From: JABDII01 sp041576235 | Lineage (GTDB): Bacteria; Gemmatimonadota; Gemmatimonadetes; Gemmatimonadales; GWC2-71-9 | Length of the DNA: 27,384 nt | Direction of reading: 5' to 3' | NCBI GenBank assembly: GCA_041576235.1 | Contig: JBFGLJ010000013.1 | Span: forward strand, 1 to 27,384 | Part shown: positions 1 to 7,355 of the stretch, one piece after another | Position numbering within the stretch: the first letter of the stretch is position 1 | Layout of the letters: each line of letters opens with the position of its first letter | Translations under genes and position numbers: made by a program | The notes under the pieces: model-generated | Seen by the model: only the letters and a program-made list of their open reading frames with translations | Told to the model about the DNA's origin: nothing | The model's database searches: none

Positions 1-882
1 CGCGGTCAGATCGGTCGCCATCCGGGACAGTTTGAGTTTGATGAGCTGGAAGTCGGCCAACCGCTGGCCAAACTGCCGGCGGGTCACGGCGTGGGCCGTC
101 GCCTCGTCCATGGCACGCCGCGCCATCCCGCACGCGGCGGCCGCCACGGTCGGTCGTAACCGGTCGAGGGTCGCCAGCCCGAGCGTGAAGCCGCCGCCGT
201 CGCCGCCGACCCTCGCCTCCACCGGCACCCGGCAATCGTCGAATTCGATCTCGCCCAGCGGATGGGGAGCGCTCAGGACCTGGGCACGCGCAAATCGGAG
301 GCCTTCGGTGTCCTTGGGTATGACGAAGCAGGTAATGCCTTTTCGGCCTTGGGAGGGATCGGTCGTCGCGAACACCGTGTAGAGATCGGCAAGACCGGCG
401 TTCGAGATGAAGGTCTTGGTCCCGTTCAAGCGGTAACCCCCGTCTTCGCCGTTGCGGGCGGCGATGGTGGCGATCGCGGCCACATCGGATCCCGCCTCGG
501 GCTCCGTCATGGCGAACGCGGCCATGGCCGTTCCATCGAGGGCCGGTTTGAGCCAGCGGGCGCGCTGCGCCTCGTCACCCGCGAGCAGGATCGGCACTGT
601 GCCGAGGGCTTGAAGCGCAAAGACCGCATCCGCGAGCGGCGAGGCGGCCGCCAACGCCTCGCGCACCAAACAGCACCCGCGAAAGTCCTGCTCGCCGATG
701 ACCCGAAACCAGCCGTCGGAGCCAAGCCGCTTCACCAGGGCGCGCGCCTCCCTCCGCGCCGCGTCGTCGTCCGCGGCCTTCGGCCGGGGCGCGATCTCCT
801 GGCCGGCGTAGGCATCCACTCGGGCCGCGAGGGCCACGTGCCGTTCGTCCAAGAAGGGTCGGATCGCGTCGGTCTCAAGCAT
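1..882 (-). CDS. Acyl-CoA dehydrogenase family protein, C-terminus cut by window edge
   Basis: FAD-dependent acyl-CoA dehydrogenase; 294 residues are visible and the open frame runs off the left edge, so roughly the last 80-100 residues are missing. The flavin/substrate signature AMTEPEAGSD is at residues 124-133, and the C-terminal helical-bundle motif RRQFGQRLADFQLIKLKLS lies near 268-286. The N-terminal helical region (1-120), middle beta domain and start of the C-terminal bundle follow the family order. The catalytic base usually contributed by the C-terminal domain lies outside the window. The start is the ATG at 882 with AAGG about 7 nt upstream. It sits 14 bp after the enoyl-CoA hydratase stop and is the last visible gene of the leftward operon. 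In context it would oxidise a CoA thioester formed after aromatic-acid activation; the exact substrate is unknown. Confidence 0.9.
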   Translation of the reverse strand, partial: MLETDAIRPFLDERHVALAARVDAYAGQEIAPRPKAADDDAARREARALVKRLGSDGWFRVIGEQDFRGCCLVREALAAASPLADAVFALQALGTVPILLAGDEAQRARWLKPALDGTAMAAFAMTEPEAGSDVAAIATIAARNGEDGGYRLNGTKTFISNAGLADLYTVFATTDPSQGRKGITCFVIPKDTEGLRFARAQVLSAPHPLGEIEFDDCRVPVEARVGGDGGGFTLGLATLDRLRPTVAAAACGMARRAMDEATAHAVTRRQFGQRLADFQLIKLKLSRMATDLTA

Positions 883-896
883 GTCGGCGCCTTGCG

Positions 897-1697
897 TCAA
901 TCGAACCTGGGCTCTCGCTTGGCCGTGAACGCCTCATAGGCCTCTCGAAAGTTGGGGTGTTCCATGAGCCTCGCCTGCGCTTTGGCCTCGAATTCGAGCG
1001 CGGCGGCGAGATCCATCGATGCCTCACGATTGAGCGCATCCTTGGTGATTGCCAAGGCCTGCGACGGCCCCCGGGCCAACCGGCAGGCCATCGTCATCGC
1101 CTCATCCAAGAGGCGGTCGTGCGGCACCACCAGGTTGTAGAGCCCGATGGCCTCGGCGCGCTCGGCGTCGATGAAGGCGCCGGTCATGAGCAACTCGCTG
1201 GCGTGCCCCAGACCCACGATGCGCGGGAGGAGCCAAGCAGCCCCCATGTCGGCGCCCGAGAGCCCCACCTTGGTGAACAGGAAGGCGATCTTGGCCGAGG
1301 GGGCGGCCAGGCGTACGTCGCAGGCGGCGGCGATGACCGCCCCGGCGCCTGCCACCGTGCCGTTCAGGGCGGCGATCACGGGCCGCGGGCATTGCCGGAT
1401 GGAGAGGATCAGGTCGCAGGTCAGACGGGTAAACGCCAGCAACCCCGCGGCGTCGCGCTCGAACAACGCGCCGATGATGTCCTCCACATCGCCGCCCGAG
1501 CAGAAGGCCCGTCCCTCGCCGGTCAGCACGGCGGCCCGCACGTCCGGTTCCGTGCCCAGGGCCCGGAAGGTGTCCCGAAGCTCGCTGTACACGTCGAAGG
1601 TGAGCGCATTCAACCGGTCAGGCCGATTGAGGGTGAGGGTTGCGACACCGGTGGCTCGGTCGAGGGCGTAGCGGAAGGTCTTCGGGGCCAGGGGCAT
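897..1697 (-). CDS. Enoyl-CoA hydratase/isomerase (crotonase) family protein with atypical active site
   Basis: Crotonase-fold protein of 266 residues, the normal family length. The oxyanion-hole segments are present (CSGGD at 66-70; GAGA at 117-120), as is the CoA-binding N-terminal core with NRPDRLNAL. The two glutamates of classical enoyl-CoA hydratase are not conserved: by alignment to the rat enzyme, Glu144 becomes Val121 and Glu164 becomes Lys143. An aspartate (Asp150, in GLSGADMG) occupies about the place of the third acidic residue of dienoyl-CoA isomerases. It may therefore be an isomerase, hydrolase or ring-product-specific hydratase rather than a straight-chain hydratase. The ATG at 1697 is chosen because homology begins there and GAGGA lies 10 nt upstream; the longer open frame upstream only shadows the RidA gene. 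It is the fourth gene of the leftward operon. Confidence 0.88.
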   Translation of the reverse strand: MPLAPKTFRYALDRATGVATLTLNRPDRLNALTFDVYSELRDTFRALGTEPDVRAAVLTGEGRAFCSGGDVEDIIGALFERDAAGLLAFTRLTCDLILSIRQCPRPVIAALNGTVAGAGAVIAAACDVRLAAPSAKIAFLFTKVGLSGADMGAAWLLPRIVGLGHASELLMTGAFIDAERAEAIGLYNLVVPHDRLLDEAMTMACRLARGPSQALAITKDALNREASMDLAAALEFEAKAQARLMEHPNFREAYEAFTAKREPRFD

Positions 1698-1737
1698 GGA
1701 CGCAGGGTCCTCGTGGGGGGACGGGGAGAAGCGTGAT

Positions 1738-1751
1738 GGCCGGGTGCGGCC
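1738..1751. other. Short intergenic hairpin between the RidA-like and crotonase genes
   Basis: The 62-bp gap between these genes contains a perfect GGCCG-GGTG-CGGCC stem-loop, extendable by one T-A pair. There is no U-tract, so an intrinsic terminator is unlikely. It could be an mRNA processing or stability element inside the operon, or chance in GC-rich DNA. Confidence 0.3.
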
Positions 1752-1759
1752 AGACGTCG

Positions 1760-2161
1760 CTAGGGGAGGATGGCGGTGGCTTCGATCTCGAGCAATGCCC
1801 CGGCGTCCACCAACCCCGCGACCTCCACCAACGCCATGGCCGGAAAGTGCCGGCCCATGAGGGCCCGATAGGCCTCCCCGATCGCCTTTCGGCTGGAGCG
1901 ATAGGCGTCGAGGTCGGTCACGTAGATCGTCAGGCGCCCGATATGCTCGGGCCGCCCGCCCGCGGCTTCGACGACCGCGACGACCTTCGCCAGGGCTCGC
2001 TCCCATTGCTCGACGAAACCGGTGACCTCGATCCGGCCGTCCGGGCTCGCGGCGGTCTGCCCGGCGACGAACAGCACCCGGCCCCCCGCGGGGGCCAGCA
2101 TGCCGTGGTTCCACCCGCGAGGCACACCGAGACTCGCCGGGTTCACGATTTCGAGGCTCAT
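1760..2161 (-). CDS. RidA-like (YjgF/YER057c/UK114) family protein
   Basis: Small protein of 133 residues with the RidA fold signature: the central VAGQTAASPDG strand-turn (32-42), the conserved helix, the YVTDLD strand (80-85) and the C-terminal EIEATA strand (125-130). Archetypal RidA proteins hydrolyse reactive imines/enamines using an arginine (Arg105 in E. coli) in a PARSCVEV context. Here the aligned segment is PAMALVEV, so Met109 replaces the arginine, placing the protein outside the canonical imine deaminase group. The start ATG at 2161 overlaps the upstream SDR stop by 4 bp (ATGA), and GGAGGA lies about 11 nt upstream. RidA-like proteins recur in clusters degrading amino-aromatic CoA thioesters, where they may remove an imine or enamine intermediate; that role is inferred. 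Confidence 0.9.
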   Translation of the reverse strand: MSLEIVNPASLGVPRGWNHGMLAPAGGRVLFVAGQTAASPDGRIEVTGFVEQWERALAKVVAVVEAAGGRPEHIGRLTIYVTDLDAYRSSRKAIGEAYRALMGRHFPAMALVEVAGLVDAGALLEIEATAILP

Positions 2162-2940
2162 GCGAGCAACGCTCCTCCGTCGATCACGATGGCCTGGCCG
2201 TTGATGCCCCGCGCCTCCTCGTGGCACAATGCCAGGACGGCGTGCGCCACCTCGGCGGGCGAGAGCAGGCGGCCCTGCGGATTGGTCGCCAGGATGGCGG
2301 CCAGCGCGTCGTCCTCGGACATCCCCGTGGTGCGGCGGATGCGCGACACCGATGCTCGGGTCATCTCGGTATCGACGTAGCCGGGGCACACCGCGTTGAC
2401 GGTGACCCCTCCCCCCGTGGACGCCACTTCCGCCGCGACGCTTCGAGTGAACCCGATCACCGCGTGCTTGGATGCGCTGTAGGCTGCAATGTACTTGGCC
2501 CCCGCGAGCCCGGCGATGGAGGCGATGTTCACCACGCGCCCCCAGCCGCGTTCGACCATGGCCGGGAGGAATGCCTGCGTCGCCAGAAGCGTTCCGGTCA
2601 CGTTCACGGCAAACAGGGTGTGCCAGTCCTCGAGATCGATCTTCGCCACGGGTGCCGAGTGGGCAACGCCAGCGTTGTTTATCAGGATGTCGATGTGACC
2701 CGGGCCGGCGGAGGCCTCGGCGGCCAGGGTGCGGACGCTCTCGGGCTCGGTCACGTCACAGGGCACGGCCCAGGCTCGGTGCCCGTCCTTCCGCAGTTCG
2801 GCGGCACATCGTTTCAGGTCGGCCTCGGTGCGGGACGCGAGGACCACGCCCGCTCCCGCCCCCGCCAGCGCGGTGGCGATGGCGGCGCCGATGCCGCTAC
2901 CTCCGCCGGTGACGACGGCTGCCCTACCGTCGAGCGTCAT
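2158..2940 (-). CDS. Short-chain dehydrogenase/reductase (SDR) family oxidoreductase
   Basis: Classical SDR of 260 residues with a Rossmann fold. It shows the nucleotide-binding TGGGSGIG (11-18), CDV acidic residue (62), NNAG (88-91) and the catalytic Ser141, Tyr154 and Lys158 (YSASK), followed by PGYVDTEM and the C-terminal NGQAIVIDGG typical of the FabG/3-hydroxyacyl dehydrogenase branch. It probably oxidises a 3-hydroxyacyl-CoA or alicyclic hydroxy-CoA intermediate with NAD(P). The ATG at 2940 is the homology start. No clear Shine-Dalgarno precedes it, but the gene starts inside the last 17 bp of the creatininase-family gene, so translation is probably coupled. It also overlaps the following RidA gene by 4 bp. 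Confidence 0.92.
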   Translation of the reverse strand: MTLDGRAAVVTGGGSGIGAAIATALAGAGAGVVLASRTEADLKRCAAELRKDGHRAWAVPCDVTEPESVRTLAAEASAGPGHIDILINNAGVAHSAPVAKIDLEDWHTLFAVNVTGTLLATQAFLPAMVERGWGRVVNIASIAGLAGAKYIAAYSASKHAVIGFTRSVAAEVASTGGGVTVNAVCPGYVDTEMTRASVSRIRRTTGMSEDDALAAILATNPQGRLLSPAEVAHAVLALCHEEARGINGQAIVIDGGALLA

Positions 2941-3715
2941 CGGCCGGCGGGGACGGGGACGGAGGCGCCTCTCCGGCGACCTCCACGACGGCGGCTTCGA
3001 GGATGCGGCCCAGGGTGTCGATGATGCGGCGGCCCTCTTCGGTGCTGGCGCGCGCCGGGTCACCGAAGTACGCGCGCGGACCGTCGGCCTCCGTGAAGGA
3101 CCGCTTGCCCGCTCGGATGGCGTCGGAGAGCGAGACGGGATTGGCCGGCAACGCGCGGCGAATCTCATTGCGGACCAACTCTGGACAGGTGGCCATGATC
3201 ACAGAACTTTCGTACTGTCCGGCATGGCAGGCCCCGCTCTTGAACTCATCGGTGAGTTTCAGCGCCCACGGCTTCTTGGCGATGTTGGGAAAGATAATTC
3301 GCGAGGCGTTGTCGCTAGGGCGGGTGGCCGCGTCCAGCGCGGCCAGATGCGCGGGATCGAGATGCGCGTTGGCAAGCGCGAGGTGCCCGACCCCGTGCCG
3401 GTCAAGGCCTCGGGCGATGTCCAGAATGCACGCCGTCACGGTCTCCGGCCGAATCGAGAGCGTGCCTGGAAAATCCGCCGCAAAAGGCGCGGCGGTATAG
3501 TGCAGGGCCGGCAGCAGCAGACACGCGTAGCCGCGCCGGGCCAGTTTCTCGGCGCCGGCATGGGCCATCCCGTCGGCAATGTGCCCGTCGGTCGAAAGAG
3601 GAAGGTGCGGCCCATGCGCTTCGATGGCCCCAATGGGGAGGATCGCGACTGCCCGATCGGCATCGAGATCGCGGACCTCTTCCCATGTCATGTCTGCAAG
3701 TTTGCGTGGGCGCAT
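2924..3715 (-). CDS. Creatininase family amidohydrolase
   Basis: Metal-dependent amidohydrolase of the creatinine amidohydrolase family, 263 residues. Candidate metal ligands are Glu32, His34 and Asp43 in the IEAHGPHLPLSTD segment, His118 (with Asp120 where creatininase has Glu122), and the HAGQYES motif with His164 and Glu169. The family includes creatininase, MftE-type proteases and deformylases/amide hydrolases, so the substrate cannot be read from sequence. It is the first gene of the leftward operon. The start ATG at 3715 has AAGG 5 nt upstream, and its 3' end overlaps the SDR gene by 17 bp. The tight linkage suggests it hydrolyses a cyclic or linear amide in the same pathway, for example releasing nitrogen; this is inference. 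The C-terminus is a proline/serine-rich tail. Confidence 0.85.
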   Translation of the reverse strand: MRPRKLADMTWEEVRDLDADRAVAILPIGAIEAHGPHLPLSTDGHIADGMAHAGAEKLARRGYACLLLPALHYTAAPFAADFPGTLSIRPETVTACILDIARGLDRHGVGHLALANAHLDPAHLAALDAATRPSDNASRIIFPNIAKKPWALKLTDEFKSGACHAGQYESSVIMATCPELVRNEIRRALPANPVSLSDAIRAGKRSFTEADGPRAYFGDPARASTEEGRRIIDTLGRILEAAVVEVAGEAPPSPSPPADDARR

Positions 3716-3777
3716 GGCGGCCTTATGGAACCAAGGAGACCCCGCATGACCGCGGCGTCGGCTGACATCGAGGATCT
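3716..3777. promoter_or_regulatory. Divergent intergenic region between the catabolic operon and the CoA ligase
   Basis: Only 62 bp separate the divergent start codons of the creatininase-family gene and the ligase, so both promoters must lie here or overlap coding sequence. I could not identify a convincing -35/-10 pair. AAGGAG at 3733-3738 is a near-consensus ribosome binding site reading rightward, but it serves the short leader frame at 3746 rather than the ligase ATG. Confidence 0.5.
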
Positions 3778-3781
3778 ATGA
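3746..3781 (+). CDS. Possible 11-residue leader peptide, or frameshifted N-terminus, before the CoA ligase
   Basis: A 12-codon frame (ATG at 3746, TGA at 3779-3781; product MTAASADIEDL) has a near-perfect Shine-Dalgarno AAGGAG 7 nt upstream. Its stop overlaps the ligase ATG as ATGA. It may be a translated leader that couples to the ligase. Alternatively it may be the true N-terminus of the ligase separated by a one-base deletion, because the peptide looks like an ordinary N-terminal extension. The sequence alone does not decide between these. Confidence 0.35.
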   Translation: MTAASADIEDL

Positions 3782-5307
3782 ACTTCGTGCCACCGGAATC
3801 ATTCAATATTGCAGACTACTTTCTCGACGCGCGCATTGGGGAAGGCAAAGGCCAGCAGGTCGCACTCCGGATTGCTGGTCGGACACTGACCTACCGCGAC
3901 GTGGCGCGCCTCGCCAACCGCTACGGCCACGCCCTTCGCGCGGCCGGGGTCGAACCCGAACAGCGCGTGATCATCGCCTTGCCGGACGGGGAGGAATTCG
4001 TCGCCGCGCTGTTCGGCATCCTCAAGATTGGCGCCGTGGTAGTGATGGTCAACCCGTACCTCAAGGCCGAGGCCATTGCCGAGTTCCTGGCATACACTCG
4101 GGCGCGCGCGGCGCTGGTGCACCGTGACAGCCGCGCCGCATTTGCGGCCGCCGTCTCGTCCACCAAGGCGCGCACATCAGTGCTGCTGATCGGGGACGCC
4201 CCATTCGAGTCGGCGGTCCGCGACGCGGCCGACACGCTGGACATCTTCCCCAGCCACCGGGACGATGCCGCCATTTGGCTGTTTTCCGGGGGCACCACCG
4301 GACGGCCCAAGGCCGTGGTGCAAACACACCGGTCGTTTGCCAACACAACCGAGCGCTACGCGAAACAGGTCATCGGGTACTCCGAGCGTGACGTCACCCT
4401 GTCCGTCCCGAAGCTCTTCTTCGGCTACGCCACCGGCAGCAACCTGCTGTTCCCCTTCGCGGTGGGCGGGACATCGGTGCTCTACCCCGAGCGGTGCACC
4501 GCCGAAGTGATCTTTGCACACATCGCACGCCATCGCCCCACCATTCTGGTGAACGTCCCAACCATGATCAATCACATGGTGAATCACCCCGAGGCCTCCC
4601 GGCAAGACCTCTCGAGCCTCAGGCTCGCCACGTCGGCCGGCGAGGCCCTGCCCGCCGAGCTGCACCGGCGGTGGCGCGACACGTTCGGGGTGGAACTGCT
4701 CGACGGCCTCGGGACGGCGGAGATGTGGCATATCTTCATCTCGAACCAGCCGGGGAAGGTCAAGCCGGGCACATTGGGGACCGTAGTGCCCGGGTTCGAG
4801 GTCAAGGCGTGTGATGAGAACGGCCACCCCGTCGATGATGGCGAGGTCGGATGGTTGTGGGTGCGCGGACAATCGCGCGCCATTGGGTATTGGCAGCACA
4901 TGGAGCAAACCGCGGCCGCCTTCCGCGGGGAGTGGTATGTCTCAGGCGACATGGTGCGCCGCGATGCCGACGGATACTTCACCTATGCCGGACGCGGTGA
5001 CGACATGCTCAAGGTGCGGGGGAAGTGGCTCTCGCCCCAGGAAGTGGAGAATTGCCTCCTGCAGCATCCCACCGTACGGGAGGCCGCCGTGGTGGGGGTA
5101 GCGGGTGAAGACGGCCTGACGCACCCCTATGCCTTCGTGGTTGCCTCCGGGGAAGAGTCCGCGGCGCCGGCCGACGACCTCAAGGCCTTCGTGAAGACCA
5201 AGCTGGCCTCCTATAAGGAACCGCGCGAGATCGTGTTCATGGACACCCTCCCGCGCACCCACCTGGGAAAAGTGGATCGGGCAAGGCTCCGAGGCCTCGC
5301 CCCCTAG
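3778..5307 (+). CDS. Benzoate-CoA ligase family protein (aryl-CoA synthetase)
   Basis: ANL-superfamily adenylating enzyme of 509 residues that would convert an aromatic carboxylate, ATP and CoA to the aryl-CoA. The ATP-binding P-loop is SGGTTGRPKA (170-179) and the adenylate motif is DGLGTAEMWHIFISN (309-323). The ribose-binding Asp391 is in YVSGDMV, the hinge is GRGDDMLKVRGKW (405-417) and the C-terminal catalytic lysine is Lys498 (HLGKVDR). The phrases KLFFGYATGSN and EMWHIFISN are characteristic of the benzoate/hydroxybenzoate/aminobenzoate-CoA ligase branch. The ATG at 3778 has GAGG 4 nt upstream and overlaps the stop of a short leader frame. It is divergent from the beta-oxidation-like operon, whose enzymes would use its product. 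The particular substrate (benzoate, aminobenzoate or another) is not determined. Confidence 0.9.
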   Translation: MNFVPPESFNIADYFLDARIGEGKGQQVALRIAGRTLTYRDVARLANRYGHALRAAGVEPEQRVIIALPDGEEFVAALFGILKIGAVVVMVNPYLKAEAIAEFLAYTRARAALVHRDSRAAFAAAVSSTKARTSVLLIGDAPFESAVRDAADTLDIFPSHRDDAAIWLFSGGTTGRPKAVVQTHRSFANTTERYAKQVIGYSERDVTLSVPKLFFGYATGSNLLFPFAVGGTSVLYPERCTAEVIFAHIARHRPTILVNVPTMINHMVNHPEASRQDLSSLRLATSAGEALPAELHRRWRDTFGVELLDGLGTAEMWHIFISNQPGKVKPGTLGTVVPGFEVKACDENGHPVDDGEVGWLWVRGQSRAIGYWQHMEQTAAAFRGEWYVSGDMVRRDADGYFTYAGRGDDMLKVRGKWLSPQEVENCLLQHPTVREAAVVGVAGEDGLTHPYAFVVASGEESAAPADDLKAFVKTKLASYKEPREIVFMDTLPRTHLGKVDRARLRGLAP

Positions 5308-5309
5308 GG

Positions 5310-7355
5310 TCAGGGCCGGGCCGCCCCTCCTCCCTCCCGGGCTCCCCGCTTCCACACGTTGTTCGCGCGATCGATGTCGGGCGAGACCCCATCCGGATCG
5401 ATCTCCACCTTGATCACCGTGCCCCGCCCCGGCGGCACGGCGATCGAAGCACTCACGTACCCGTTGAGCCAGTGCCGGACCGGGACAACCCGCTCGAGCA
5501 CCGAGCCGTCGTCCAGGGTGATGATCACCCGGGTGGGCATCGGGAGCCGACCGCGGTTCTCGATGGTGACCGTCGTACCCGATCCGGTCTCGACCTGGCC
5601 CACGGCGTGGTCCAGGGTCCAGGTCTCGTAGTACCACCCCTGCCAGAACCAGTCGAGCTCCTCGCCGGTCTGGGTCTCCATCATCGCAAAGAAATCCCAA
5701 GGCTTGGGGTGCTTGTAGGCCCAGGCCCGGATGTAGGCCTGCCAGGCACGGTCGAAGCGCTCGGGGCCGAGGATCCGCCGCAGCGTGGTCAGGGCGGTGG
5801 CCGGCTTGGAATACGAGGCCACGCCGCTCGCCCCCCCGGGGTAGTGGAAGTCCGTCCACCGCATCATCTCGCCCTCGATCCTACGGCGCGCGCGGTCCAG
5901 GTAGGTCCGGAGGTCTCGGGCTTCCGGGTCGGACTCCGGGAAGAACTCCTTCCGGGCCTGGTTTTCGTTGAACGATGTGGACCCTTCGTCCATCCACCCA
6001 TACCGTTTCTCGTCGATGCCGACGATCATCGGTATCCACATATGCGCCTCTTCGTGCGCGGTGACATTGTAGAGGGCCTCGTCGCCTCGGGTGTTGTAAT
6101 CGCCGATGAGAGTCATCATGGGGAATTCCATGCCGCCGCCGATGATGCCGCCGCCTTCCACCGCGGTCATATGCGGCCAGGGATACGGGATCCCGGTATA
6201 GCGGGAGAGGAAATCGATCGCGTGTTGCGAGTACCGGACCGAATGCTGCCATCGCGGCGCGGTCACCCGCCAGATGGCATCGACCCGCGTGAAGTCGGCC
6301 ACGCCGTCGCCGTCACGGTCACCGACGGGGGCTCGTGCTGCATCCCAGCGCGATTGCCTGGTGGCGCTCCACGCGACATCCCGCACGCTGTCGGCCAGGA
6401 ACCGCCACCGCAAACGCCCTGTGGCCGACGCCTGCGTGGCCCGCCCCGGACCAACATCGGCCTCGGTGAGGATCGAGACCACCTCGTCGCTGGCCTCGGC
6501 TCGCTCCAACCGCTCGAGCACCGGAGCAGGCAAGACCTCGCGCCGGTTCTCTAACGCCCCGGTTGCCATGATGACCCAGCCGTCCGGAGCCTCGATGGTG
6601 AGGTCGTAGTTGCCGAACCCGGTGTAGAACTCGGCGGAGCCCAGATAGGGGTCGAGATGCCAGCCCACGACGTCATCGTACACCGCCATCTGGGGATACC
6701 AGTAGGCGATGAAAAACAGATCATCGCGGCTCCATCCCATGCGCCCGACACCTGATTGCGGGATCGTGAACCCCCACTCGATGTCCAACTCGAGGGTGCC
6801 GCCGGAACGGAGGGGCCGCGGCGGCCGGATGGCCAGAATGGTTCCATTGGCTCGGTAGCCCGGACCGCGCCGGAGAGTGTGTTCTCCCCCGCTCTCGAGA
6901 ACCTGGCCATCGGCAACGACCCGGGTGAGATCGACACCGCCAGTCAATTCCACCGGCCGGTTTCGCACCACCCCCGGTGCATGAAGGTTTTGCAACAAGT
7001 GCAGGAACACCACGCTCAGTGTCCGCGGCGAGCTGTTGTGATACGTGATGGCGACACGACCATCCAAGCGCTTGGCCGCCGGATCCAGTGACGTCTCGAT
7101 GACGTAGTCCGCCCATTGCTGCCAATACGCCGGCCCGGGCTCCCCGCTCGGGCTGCGGGTCCCGGCCTCGAGGGCGGCGGTGTAGTCGCCGGGTGGAACC
7201 ACCGTGCTGGGGTGGGGACGGATCGCGGGCCCTGAGCGCCCGTCAACGGGAGTGGCGCCTGAGCCGACCCCCGGGCGCGCGCATCCCCCCGCCATCAGGA
7301 CGAGGACCGCCGGCAGCATTGGGCGCATCACCATGCTCACTGTCACTTTTTTCAT
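5310..7355 (-). CDS. M1-family metallopeptidase, predicted lipoprotein
   Basis: Gluzincin of the M1 aminopeptidase family, 681 residues. Zinc is bound by HEEAH at 434-438 and Glu457, giving the exact M1 spacing HEXXH-X18-E. GGME at 407-410 corresponds to the GxMEN substrate-amino-group motif, and Tyr515 (YSKP) is a candidate transition-state tyrosine. An N-terminal hydrophobic segment ending MAGGC (Cys25) suggests a lipoprotein, though the lipobox is imperfect. Residues 90-260 are the N-terminal beta-saddle, and the region from about 585 is a beta-sandwich like a C-terminal accessory domain. A calcium-loop-like DxDxDGxxDF motif sits at 346-355. The gene is convergent with the ligase (2-bp gap) and divergent from the large operon. 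It probably trims peptides at the cell surface or in the periplasm. ATG codons at residues 8 and 10 are alternative starts. Confidence 0.9.
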   Translation of the reverse strand: MKKVTVSMVMRPMLPAVLVLMAGGCARPGVGSGATPVDGRSGPAIRPHPSTVVPPGDYTAALEAGTRSPSGEPGPAYWQQWADYVIETSLDPAAKRLDGRVAITYHNSSPRTLSVVFLHLLQNLHAPGVVRNRPVELTGGVDLTRVVADGQVLESGGEHTLRRGPGYRANGTILAIRPPRPLRSGGTLELDIEWGFTIPQSGVGRMGWSRDDLFFIAYWYPQMAVYDDVVGWHLDPYLGSAEFYTGFGNYDLTIEAPDGWVIMATGALENRREVLPAPVLERLERAEASDEVVSILTEADVGPGRATQASATGRLRWRFLADSVRDVAWSATRQSRWDAARAPVGDRDGDGVADFTRVDAIWRVTAPRWQHSVRYSQHAIDFLSRYTGIPYPWPHMTAVEGGGIIGGGMEFPMMTLIGDYNTRGDEALYNVTAHEEAHMWIPMIVGIDEKRYGWMDEGSTSFNENQARKEFFPESDPEARDLRTYLDRARRRIEGEMMRWTDFHYPGGASGVASYSKPATALTTLRRILGPERFDRAWQAYIRAWAYKHPKPWDFFAMMETQTGEELDWFWQGWYYETWTLDHAVGQVETGSGTTVTIENRGRLPMPTRVIITLDDGSVLERVVPVRHWLNGYVSASIAVPPGRGTVIKVEIDPDGVSPDIDRANNVWKRGAREGGGAARP

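Noticed and set aside
262..939. 225-codon rightward frame antisense to the acyl-CoA dehydrogenase
   Set aside because: High-GC shadow frame; the opposite strand encodes a clear acyl-CoA dehydrogenase with family motifs.
1698..2114. Upstream in-frame extension of the crotonase gene
   Set aside because: It lies across the RidA gene, has low-complexity Arg/Gly-rich translation, and homology and a ribosome site begin at 1697.
2941..3168. Upstream extension of the SDR gene
   Set aside because: The extension is in the wrong frame of the creatininase-family gene; the SDR fold begins at the ATG at 2940.
5300..5345. Bidirectional terminator between the ligase and the M1 peptidase
   Set aside because: GC-rich imperfect repeats only, within coding sequence, with no U-tract on either strand.
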